From positions 1 to 64,000 of the forward strand of contig CAZWGA010000015.1 in the NCBI GenBank assembly GCA_964633285.1: a stretch of DNA of 64,000 nt, in the 5' to 3' direction. The notes under the pieces were generated by a model that was not told the origin of the DNA, ran no database searches, and saw nothing but the letters and a program-made list of their open reading frames with translations. Below are positions 1 through 7,473 of the stretch, piece by piece. Position 1 is the stretch's first letter. Each line of letters begins with the position of its first letter. The stretch comes from 20CM-2-55-15 sp964633285 (GTDB lineage Bacteria; Acidobacteriota; Terriglobia; 20CM-2-55-15). Made by a program: the position numbers and the translations under genes.

Positions 1-82
1 AACAGCTCTAACTTAAACGCCGGTTAGACTGTTCCGAACGTCTGGGACGGGACAGCAAAGTGAAATCGAAGCGCGGGCCCGA

Positions 83-844
83 GTGAATGCCGCAACAGCC
101 GAAGCCGAGCGTGCAAAACGCCTGCTCGACAAGAAGGCGTATTCGCAGCGGCAGTTTGAAGTCGCTGACCTGGATCGCAAATCGGCTGAGGCTACGCTTG
201 CGGGAATTCAGGAACAGATGCGGGCGCTTCAAACAGCGCCTGCGACAGCCAATTATCAGGTTACCGCGCCGATATCCGGAACAGTCGTCGACGTGAAGAA
301 AGCCGCGGGCGAAGAGGTTCGTCCCGGCGAAGTGATCCTGGAGATTGTGGCTCTCGACGTGGTGTGGGTCGAAGCGCCGGTTTTTGAAAAGGATCTCGGA
401 CGTCTGACGCGCAGTGTCGATGCAAGGTTCACAACAGCCGCCTATCCCGATAAAGAATTTCAGGGGCATCTCGTCGATATCGGCGCTGTCGTGGATGAGC
501 AGACTCGCGCTGCAAAAGCAGTCTTCGAAGTCAGCAATCCCGGCGGAGCACTCAAGCTCGGTATGCAGGCGAATCTGAGGCTGGATGCCGGCGAAAAGCG
601 AACGGTACTTCTCGTTCCCAGGGAATCGGTACTGGACAATGAAGGCAAGAAAATTGTGTACGTGCTGCGAACCGGTGAGGAGTTTGAGCGCCGCAATGTC
701 GAACTCGGAGATGAGTACGGAGGGAAAGTCGCGATCCTGTCCGGCGTAAAACCTGGCGAACGCGTTGTGACACAAGGCGCGTACCAACTGAAATTGCAGG
801 AACTGCGGCCGGCCAACGCGGGCGCGCACACTCACGAGGTGTAG
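83..844 (+). CDS. RND efflux periplasmic adaptor subunit (HlyD/CusB-like), 5'-incomplete
   Basis: This is the C-terminal part of a membrane fusion protein that links an inner-membrane RND pump to an outer-membrane channel. The visible part begins in an alpha-helical hairpin (about residues 1-55). A lipoyl/barrel-sandwich half follows with APISGTVVDV at about residue 62, then the beta-barrel and membrane-proximal domains. Usual family length is 350-420 aa, so roughly the first 120-150 residues are missing. The frame stays open upstream to a TAA at 14-16, and codons 47-82 still read like coiled coil (SEIEARAR), so the GTG at 83 is only the first formal start. The true 5' end is either beyond the window or broken by a frameshift. 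The pump gene follows after 9 nt, with GGAG of its ribosome site overlapping this stop codon, so the two are co-transcribed. Confidence 0.8.
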   Translation: MNAATAEAERAKRLLDKKAYSQRQFEVADLDRKSAEATLAGIQEQMRALQTAPATANYQVTAPISGTVVDVKKAAGEEVRPGEVILEIVALDVVWVEAPVFEKDLGRLTRSVDARFTTAAYPDKEFQGHLVDIGAVVDEQTRAAKAVFEVSNPGGALKLGMQANLRLDAGEKRTVLLVPRESVLDNEGKKIVYVLRTGEEFERRNVELGDEYGGKVAILSGVKPGERVVTQGAYQLKLQELRPANAGAHTHEV

Positions 845-853
845 GAGCACACG

Positions 854-3800
854 ATGCTGAACAAAGTCATCCAATGGTCCATCAAGAACAGACTCATTGT
901 TGTCATTGCTGCAGGTGTGTTGCTGGTTTACGGGGGCATTCTGGCGGTTCGCGCGCCCGTTGACGTGTTTCCGGATCTCACGGCGCCCACCGTAACCATT
1001 CTCACCGAGTCTCATGGTATGGCGCCTGAAGAAGTCGAAGCTCTCGTCAGTCTTCCCATTGAAGCTGCGATGAACGGCACGGCCGGCGTGTTTCGGGTGC
1101 GCTCGAATTCCGCCGCGGGTATCTCGATCGTGTTCGTCGAATTCAATTTTGGAACTGACATTTACCGCGGCAGGCAGCTTGTGACCGAAAAACTCGGGCA
1201 AGTTCGGTTGCCTTCCGGGATTCGTCCGCCGGTGCTGGGTCCGATCGCTTCAACCATGGGTGAAATCATGCTGATCTCGATGACCAGCAAGACCACGTCC
1301 TCGATGGAACTTCGCTCGTTAGCCGATTGGGTCATTCGGCCGCGGTTGCTCGGAGTGCCGGGTGTGGCGCAGGTCATGATCATTGGCGGCGATACGAAGC
1401 AATACCAGGTGCTGGTGGATCCCGCGAAACTTCGGGATTATGGACTGACGCTCAACGAGGTCAGCAATGCGGTCCGTGATGCCAACGTCAATGCGTCCGG
1501 AGGTTTTCTCGAACGGCCGGACCTTGAATATTTCGTTCGGGCGCGTGGGCGCGTGAGCACACTGGATGATTTAGCGAATTCCGTGGTTGCCGTTCGCCAG
1601 GCGACCCCAATTTTCGTCAAGAACGTAGCCGACGTCCGCCTGGGTCCGGCGATCAAACGAGGCGACGGCAGCTTCAACATGCATTCCGACGTTGTCGCGA
1701 CGATTCAGAAGCAGCCGAATGCCAACACGCTTGAAGTCACGGGTCAAGTCGAAGCTGCGCTTGCAGCGCTGAAGAACACCTTGCCCAATGACGTAACGAT
1801 CGACACGAAAGCATTTCAGCAGGCGGCGTTCATTGATCGCGCGATCGAGAACGTGAAACGGGCGCTGCTGGAGGGCGGGCTTCTCGTCACCGTCGTTCTG
1901 TTCCTTTTCCTCTGGAATTTCAGAACGACGTTCATCAGTTTGACGGCGATTCCACTCTCACTCGTCGCCGCGATTTTAGCGATGACCTACTTCGGCATCG
2001 GCATCAACACGATGACGCTGGGGGGACTGGCAATCGCGATCGGAGAGTTGGTCGACGACGCGATTATCGACGTTGAAAACGTCTTTCGCCGATTGAGGCA
2101 GAACGCACAGTCCGGAATGAATGAAACGCCGGCGATGGTTATCTTCAAAGCATCCAGCGAAATTCGAAGCTCGATCGTGTTCGCCACCTTGATCATCATT
2201 CTCGTGTTCATGCCTCTGCTGAACCTCGGGGGTTTTGAAGGGCGAATGTTCGCCCCACTCGCATTCGCCTATATCGCATCGGTTGCCGCGTCGCTCCTCG
2301 TTGCGCTGACAGTGACGCCGGCCTTGTGTTATTTCCTGCTCGGCCGCTCGCGACTGGTTCGCGAGACCGGGGACTCCGCGCTGGTTCGATGGCTCAAGCA
2401 CTACTATTCGAAAACGCTCGAATGGACCCTTGAACGGCCCGCGCCGATCATCGGCGCATCCGTCCTGCTGCTGCTTGCCGCACTCGTGATGTTCCCATTG
2501 ATGGGCCGCGAGTTTCTGCCCGCATTCAATGAAGGGGCGCTCAACGTCAACGTGTCTTTGCCACCGGGGACATCCCTTCAGGAATCCAACCGGATTGGGC
2601 GAATCGTGGAGGAATCGCTGCATCGAACGCCGGAAGTGGTTTCGACGACACGCAGGACGGGCCGCGCCGAACTCGATGAGCACGCTGCGGGCGTCAATGC
2701 CAGCGAAATAGAAGTCGTGACGAAGCAAGGCGACCGCCCTCAGTCGGCGATCATGGAGGAGGTGCGGCAGAATCTTTCTCAAATTCCGGGCATCACTTCG
2801 GAAGTCGGACAGCCGATGTCGCACCGCATGGATCACCTGCTTTCCGGCACGAGGGCGCAGATTGCGATCAAGTTGTTTGGTCCGGATCTCGTGACGCTCC
2901 GCAATAAAGCTGAAGACATACGGAAAGTCATGGAAACGGTGCCCGGCGTCGTTGATCTGATGGTGGAGCCCCAGGTCGGCGTCCCGCAACTCCAAGTGAA
3001 CCTCGATCGAAAGCAGGCCGCCGCGGTCGGCTTACGTGCCGGAGATCTGGCGGAGACTGTTGATACCGCGTTCAACGGCGAAGCCGTATCGCAAGTTCTC
3101 GAGAATCAGCGGACCTTTGATCTGGTCGTCCGGTTCAACGATGCGGCGAGACAGTCGATGGAATCCATTGCATCGACTCTGATCGATACGCCCGCCGGCG
3201 CGAAAGTACCCATCAGCCAGGTGGCGTCCGTCCAGGCCGATCAAGGTCCGAATACGATCAACAGGGAAAACGTGCAGCGTCGCATCATTATTCAGTCCAA
3301 TGTGGCTGGGCGCGACCTCGGGTCGGTCATCGATGAAATTCGGCAGAAGATCGGTCACGGTGTCGCTTTGCCGGAAGGATACTTTGTGCAGTATGGCGGC
3401 CAATTCGAAGCTCAGGAGGAAGCCGCGCGCAAGATCGCGATCATGAGCGTGGTGGCCATAGCAGGAATCTTCCTCCTTCTCTATCTCGCGTTGTCGTCGG
3501 CGCGCCTGGCCTTGCTCGTCATGGCGAACCTCCCGCTGGCACTAATCGGCGGAGTCGTGATGGTATTCGTCTCCGGCGGCACGTTGTCGATCGCGTCGTT
3601 GGTTGGTTTCATCACGCTGTTCGGAATCGCCACTCGAAACGGCATCATGCTGATCACCCATTACCAGCATCTGTCTCAGCAGGAAGACGTGCCTTTCCGT
3701 CAGTCCGTCATTCAAGGTTCGTTGGAACGTCTCAGTCCAATCCTGATGACAGCTCTTGTCATGGGAGTGGGCTTGATTCCCCTCGCTCTCGGCGTCGGTC

Positions 3801-3979
3801 AACCCGGAAAGGAAATCCAGCAGCCAATGGCGGTCGTGATCCTGGGTGGCATTTTGACCTCTACCTTTCTGAACATGATCGTCATCCCGCCGCTGTATTT
3901 CCGGTATGGGGGCGCAGGGGTTCGAGTCGAGGATGAATTGTATTCACCAGGCGCTGAAAGCTCGACTGTCGGCAATTGA
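854..3979 (+). CDS. RND efflux transporter permease, CusA/CzcA (heavy-metal efflux) type
   Basis: A 1,041-residue inner-membrane proton-driven pump, full length for the RND family. TM1 lies at about residues 12-32. A large periplasmic loop follows, then a TM cluster at about 335-475 containing GGLAIAIGELVDDAIIDVEN (about 390-409), whose acidic pair is the expected proton-relay site on TM4. The second half repeats this plan with TMs at about 525-545 and 860-1030. The motif and overall similarity are closest to heavy-metal-efflux RNDs (CusA/CzcA) and less like AcrB drug pumps. The substrate cannot be read from sequence alone. It forms an operon with the upstream adaptor; no outer-membrane factor gene lies downstream. 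The ATG at 854 is preceded by TAGGAG. Confidence 0.88.
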   Translation: MLNKVIQWSIKNRLIVVIAAGVLLVYGGILAVRAPVDVFPDLTAPTVTILTESHGMAPEEVEALVSLPIEAAMNGTAGVFRVRSNSAAGISIVFVEFNFGTDIYRGRQLVTEKLGQVRLPSGIRPPVLGPIASTMGEIMLISMTSKTTSSMELRSLADWVIRPRLLGVPGVAQVMIIGGDTKQYQVLVDPAKLRDYGLTLNEVSNAVRDANVNASGGFLERPDLEYFVRARGRVSTLDDLANSVVAVRQATPIFVKNVADVRLGPAIKRGDGSFNMHSDVVATIQKQPNANTLEVTGQVEAALAALKNTLPNDVTIDTKAFQQAAFIDRAIENVKRALLEGGLLVTVVLFLFLWNFRTTFISLTAIPLSLVAAILAMTYFGIGINTMTLGGLAIAIGELVDDAIIDVENVFRRLRQNAQSGMNETPAMVIFKASSEIRSSIVFATLIIILVFMPLLNLGGFEGRMFAPLAFAYIASVAASLLVALTVTPALCYFLLGRSRLVRETGDSALVRWLKHYYSKTLEWTLERPAPIIGASVLLLLAALVMFPLMGREFLPAFNEGALNVNVSLPPGTSLQESNRIGRIVEESLHRTPEVVSTTRRTGRAELDEHAAGVNASEIEVVTKQGDRPQSAIMEEVRQNLSQIPGITSEVGQPMSHRMDHLLSGTRAQIAIKLFGPDLVTLRNKAEDIRKVMETVPGVVDLMVEPQVGVPQLQVNLDRKQAAAVGLRAGDLAETVDTAFNGEAVSQVLENQRTFDLVVRFNDAARQSMESIASTLIDTPAGAKVPISQVASVQADQGPNTINRENVQRRIIIQSNVAGRDLGSVIDEIRQKIGHGVALPEGYFVQYGGQFEAQEEAARKIAIMSVVAIAGIFLLLYLALSSARLALLVMANLPLALIGGVVMVFVSGGTLSIASLVGFITLFGIATRNGIMLITHYQHLSQQEDVPFRQSVIQGSLERLSPILMTALVMGVGLIPLALGVGQPGKEIQQPMAVVILGGILTSTFLNMIVIPPLYFRYGGAGVRVEDELYSPGAESSTVGN

Positions 3980-4078
3980 TGCCTTCGAGCGGTGAAATGG
4001 ATGTAAGGGGCTCGTATCGCGCACTCATCGACCCGTCCGCTTGACTTCGCGCGGCCTTTATACAAAGTCTATACGCCG

Positions 4079-6769
4079 ATGTCTCAAAGGATTGTGCTGC
4101 TCGCCGTTATCTGCCTCCTGATCTGGTCCTGTTCCAGAAGTGACAAGCCGGCGCCGGCGGCTCAAAACGTCTCCCCAGCGGCAGCGAGCGGGACTGCAGC
4201 AGCCGATCCCTTTCAGCAGCGTCTTGAAGAGATCGTGGCAAGGTATCGAAAGACGATCGTGCTGCTCGAAGACGGCGAAACTCTTCCCGATGCCGATCGT
4301 GAACGCGTATCGCTGGTTGGCAGAGTCATCTTTCAGGAGAATCATCAGGCGCTTTCCAATCTTTCCAATGAACTCACCGGTGAGATCGAAAAGGCCGGTG
4401 ATTTTTCCCAGCCGTTGCCGCAGGTCGCGCGGTTCCTCGATTTGATTGAAACGCAGCAGGACCTCCACGACGCGGACAAACTCAGCTTCCGCGAAGTCTT
4501 TGCGGACATCGCCGAAATGCTTTCCGGAATCAAATCGACGGCGCCGGCAAAGCTGGCGCTGGAGAGCCGTGTGGACAGCGACCGGCAGGCATTAACCGAA
4601 ATCCAATCACTTTACGAAAAGGAACTCGACAAAATATTCGGACGATTCAATACGCGCGGAATGGCGGTGCGCCGAGAAGCGTGGGATCGATACGTCGCTT
4701 ATCTGCACACGAAATACAAGCGTGAAGACATCCTGAAAAGCTACGAAGCGGTCATCAGCCGGATCGGCCTCTCGTCAAAGCAGGCGAAGCTGCACGCCGA
4801 TAGCGACGTGGAAACATTCGGCGACAAGCTTCCCCCGAAGACTTTCCTGCTGACCTTCGACGACGGTCCGCATCCCCGATACACCGATCGCATTCTTGAG
4901 ATCCTGAAAAAATACAAAATCAAGTCGGTGTTCTTTGAGCTCGGCACCAACCTTGGAGTTCTGAAACACAACAAGGTCGAACCGACTCGCGCGGCATCCG
5001 CCGCCCGTCACCTTGTTGAAGCGGGATTCACGGTAGGAAGCCACGGCTTCTCGCACTCGGTGATGCCGAAAATGAGCGATCAGGAAGTCGCGGTCGAACT
5101 CGACGAGACAAACCGGATGCTGGAAACCGTCGCGCACGTCCACACAACGCTGTTTCGGCCCCCCTACGGCGAACGCGACGCAAAAGTTCTGGCAGCCGTC
5201 GAAGCGCACAAAATGAAATCGATATTATGGAATGTCGATTCGAAGGATTGGGCCGATCCCGTTGCGAAATCGATCGCCAATCGCGTCATTGCGGAAGCCC
5301 GCAAATTGAATCATGGCATCATCCTGCTTCACGACATCCACGAACGAACGATCGAAGCCGTTCCTTTGATTATCGAGACACTGAACAACGAAGGATTTCG
5401 TTTCCTTTCCTGGAACGGACAAAGCTTTGTTGAGGACGCCGAGCAACTGGTTCAGGCTCCGCCCGACGCCGAGACGCCGTCGCTTTATCACGAAAGCTGG
5501 GCGGTGGTCGTCGGCATCGACAATTATCCGAAGTGGCCCCGGCTCCAGTACGCGGTGAACGACGCGAACGGCATTAAGGAAATACTGCTCCGGAAATTCA
5601 AATTCAAGCCCGATCACGTCATCACTCTCCTGAACGAAGAGGCGACGCGCGAAAAGATCCTTTCCGCGTTGGGTGATACGCTCTCGAATCCGAGTAACGT
5701 TCAACGCGACGATCGCGTATTTGTTTTCTTCGCCGGTCATGGCGCAACGCGAAAACTTCCGAGCGGACGCGATCTGGGCTATATCGTTCCCGTCGATGCG
5801 GACTCGCAGAACTTTCAGGGCCAGTCCATTTCGATGACGAACTTTCAGGACATTTCCGAATCGATTCCCGCCAAGCACGTTTTCTTCGTCATGGATTCCT
5901 GCTATAGCGGCCTCGGGTTCACGCGTGGAGCCGCGTCGAGCAACTATCTGCAGGAAGTCGCGCGGCGAACCGCGCGGCAGATGCTGACAGCAGGCGGCGC
6001 TAATGAAGAGGTGGCCGATAACGGACCCAACGGTCACTCGGTGTTTACGTGGACGCTGTTGCAGGGACTGGAAGGGCGCGCCGATCTTAATTCGGATGGA
6101 TACGTGAGCGCAGCGGAACTTGCGGCATATGTCGGGCCCGGCGTGTCGGCGCTTTCGCACCAGACTCCGGCCTTTGGAAACCTTCCTGGAAGCGAAGGCG
6201 GAGAATTCATTTTCGAGCTTCACCCGGAGACTGAATTTCTGGGCCAGCTCTCGACGCAACTCGATCAGGAAGCGATTCGTCTCAACTCGGAACTCGACCG
6301 CATTCGCAAAGACATCGCCGGCAAGACTGCCCGCAATGAACAACTGCGAAAACAACTCGAAGCCGCGAAATTGCAGCAGACTAAACTCGGCATCACTCCG
6401 GCGCCTAAACCCAAAGACACTGCCGCGCGGCATATCACTCAGGGAAACGCGTTGTTCAAGGAAAAGCGCTATCCGGAAGCGCTCAGCGAATTCCTCGCTG
6501 CAACGAAAATGGATCCGGGAAATGCTCAAGCCACGAACAACGTCGGTTTTACGTATTACAAGATGGATAAGTTTGATGATGCTGCGGCCTGGTACGAAAA
6601 GACGATCGCTATCGCACCGCGGCGCGCTATCGCCTATGCCAACCTCGGCGATCTCTACTACCAATTGAACAAAACCCCGGACGCCCGCCGCGCGTATGAA
6701 AAATACCTCGAACTCGTACCGGCGTCCGATGAATACGCATCGACGGTCCGATTGCGATTGGGACGCTGA
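4079..6769 (+). CDS. Lipoprotein fusion: NodB polysaccharide deacetylase + caspase-like (peptidase C14) + TPR
   Basis: An 896-residue predicted lipoprotein. The N-terminus is a short signal ending in the lipobox IWSC, with the cysteine at about residue 19. Residues 30-240 are helical and unassigned. A NodB carbohydrate-esterase domain follows: TFDDGPH at about 258, SHGFSHS at about 320, RPPYGE at about 359 and LLHDIHE at about 416, covering the metal-binding and catalytic motifs. A caspase-fold domain starts at about 471 (VVVGIDNY). Its catalytic dyad motifs are FFAGHG (about 551) and MDSCYSG (about 605), and an EF-hand-like loop DLNSDGYVSAAEL lies at about 668. A coiled coil (about 731-770) leads to three TPRs (about 782-882). 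Both enzymatic halves retain their key residues. The protein would act at the periplasmic face of a membrane. It is probably a sugar-polymer deacetylase tied to a regulated protease, but this pairing is inference. No clear SD precedes the ATG. Confidence 0.85.
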   Translation: MSQRIVLLAVICLLIWSCSRSDKPAPAAQNVSPAAASGTAAADPFQQRLEEIVARYRKTIVLLEDGETLPDADRERVSLVGRVIFQENHQALSNLSNELTGEIEKAGDFSQPLPQVARFLDLIETQQDLHDADKLSFREVFADIAEMLSGIKSTAPAKLALESRVDSDRQALTEIQSLYEKELDKIFGRFNTRGMAVRREAWDRYVAYLHTKYKREDILKSYEAVISRIGLSSKQAKLHADSDVETFGDKLPPKTFLLTFDDGPHPRYTDRILEILKKYKIKSVFFELGTNLGVLKHNKVEPTRAASAARHLVEAGFTVGSHGFSHSVMPKMSDQEVAVELDETNRMLETVAHVHTTLFRPPYGERDAKVLAAVEAHKMKSILWNVDSKDWADPVAKSIANRVIAEARKLNHGIILLHDIHERTIEAVPLIIETLNNEGFRFLSWNGQSFVEDAEQLVQAPPDAETPSLYHESWAVVVGIDNYPKWPRLQYAVNDANGIKEILLRKFKFKPDHVITLLNEEATREKILSALGDTLSNPSNVQRDDRVFVFFAGHGATRKLPSGRDLGYIVPVDADSQNFQGQSISMTNFQDISESIPAKHVFFVMDSCYSGLGFTRGAASSNYLQEVARRTARQMLTAGGANEEVADNGPNGHSVFTWTLLQGLEGRADLNSDGYVSAAELAAYVGPGVSALSHQTPAFGNLPGSEGGEFIFELHPETEFLGQLSTQLDQEAIRLNSELDRIRKDIAGKTARNEQLRKQLEAAKLQQTKLGITPAPKPKDTAARHITQGNALFKEKRYPEALSEFLAATKMDPGNAQATNNVGFTYYKMDKFDDAAAWYEKTIAIAPRRAIAYANLGDLYYQLNKTPDARRAYEKYLELVPASDEYASTVRLRLGR

Positions 6770-6779
6770 ACGCGGCCTC

Positions 6780-6975
6780 GCCTCGGCAAGCCCCATCGGC
6801 AATTGTCCAGCTATTTGGGGAGACTAGCGCTGGGACATTTTTTTTGGGAACGTAGACGATGTCGTGGGCTTGCAGTTGAAAATCTGCCTTGGATCTAGGG
6901 TTGTGTTTGAGTTTGGCCTATTGCGAGCGACGCTATTGGCAACAAGCCGACCAAGGGAATCATCCAGAATTTCAT
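6780..6975 (-). pseudogene. Remnant of a secreted protein gene, possibly polysaccharide export (internally deleted)
   Basis: On the minus strand the ATG at 6975 opens a 26-codon frame encoding a signal peptide (MKFWMIPLVGLLPIASLAIG) that ends in TAG at 6895-6897. Just downstream another frame reads LQAHDIVYVPKKN, which resembles the C-terminal beta-strand of SLBB/Wza-type polysaccharide export proteins (GD-x-hydrophobic-x-VP). The simplest reading is an exported-protein gene that lost its middle and shifted frame. The family assignment rests on one short motif and is weak; the signal-peptide-plus-stop is directly visible. Confidence 0.35.
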
Positions 6976-7068
6976 GTTGGGTCACGTTATGCTGCTGCCC
7001 GGAATTGCGTCAATCTATTTGCGAACACGATTTCCGAATAGTGGTGGCTCTGGGGTCAGACTCCTCCA

Positions 7069-7126
7069 TTTGAGAGTGGAGATCCCAGGATCTGAGATCT
7101 CAAATATTGGGTTCTCCCCTCTCAAA
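7069..7126 (-). repeat. 58-bp palindromic repeat, copy 1
   Basis: The terminal arms are TTTGAGAGTGGAGA at 7069-7082 and TCTCCCCTCTCAAA at 7113-7126, nearly perfect inverted repeats. A central GAGATCTC lies within the 30-bp interior. The interior is the reverse complement of that in the copies at 28514 and 51331, so this copy is inverted relative to them. The flanks continue the pairing: AGACTCCTCCA on the left against TGGAGGGGTCT on the right, with one mismatch. Confidence 0.85.
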
Positions 7127-7344
7127 TGGAGGGGTCTAGTTTGCCTATTTTGAAAAATATTCATTTTGCCAAGCAACAAGAGTATCGTTGGGCCATGGTT
7201 TTCATCATTCCAGCATTCATTGCCAGTGCCGTTTTTCTTGCCGCACCGCAGATAGGAATCGGACTGGTGATTGTGTTAGTCGGAGCAGGCGCTGCCGGGC
7301 TCATTAGTCGCTTGGTACTGGGCCGCTCAGACCACAGTATTTAG
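7126..7344 (+). CDS. Small two-TM membrane protein of unknown function
   Basis: A 72-codon frame. The first ATG (7126) lies in the last base of the palindromic repeat. ATG 7195 (MVFIIPAF...) would give a 49-residue protein consisting mainly of two hydrophobic helices separated by PQIG. No recognisable domain and no convincing ribosome site are visible. It is more AT-rich than its neighbours and sits in a degraded interval, so it may be a real small membrane protein or a gene fragment. Confidence 0.35.
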   Translation: MEGSSLPILKNIHFAKQQEYRWAMVFIIPAFIASAVFLAAPQIGIGLVIVLVGAGAAGLISRLVLGRSDHSI

Positions 7345-7411
7345 CAACGGCAACAGGTCCCCAATCTCCCACAGCCGGTTTGTAACACCTTCTTTTCCGG
7401 GTTTTCAAAAT

Positions 7412-7440
7412 CAGGCAACCTGCCGATTTAGAGATATAAT
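7412..7440 (+). promoter_or_regulatory. Putative sigma-70 promoter for the PQQ dehydrogenase pair
   Basis: A perfect TATAAT lies at 7435-7440, in the AT-rich gap before the gene starting at 7474. The matching -35 position holds only CAGGCA, a weak match. Transcription would begin near 7447 and give a leader of about 27 nt. Confidence 0.4.
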
Positions 7441-7473
7441 TCCGGATTCATTCCAACTCCAGTGGTGACAAAC

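Noticed and set aside
8..1201. 397-codon open frame on the minus strand
   Set aside because: It is antisense to the RND adaptor and pump genes, whose translation shows clear family motifs; this product has none.
1976..2995. 339-codon minus-strand frame
   Set aside because: It lies wholly opposite the RND permease and its translation is rich in His/Arg with no recognisable domain.
4041..4075. TTGACT plus TATACA/TATACG as a promoter for the fusion lipoprotein gene
   Set aside because: The hexamers are spaced 12 or 23 bp apart, outside the usual 16-19 bp.
5225..6802. 525-codon minus-strand frame
   Set aside because: It is a shadow of the deacetylase-caspase gene in a GC-rich codon-biased region; no motif was seen.
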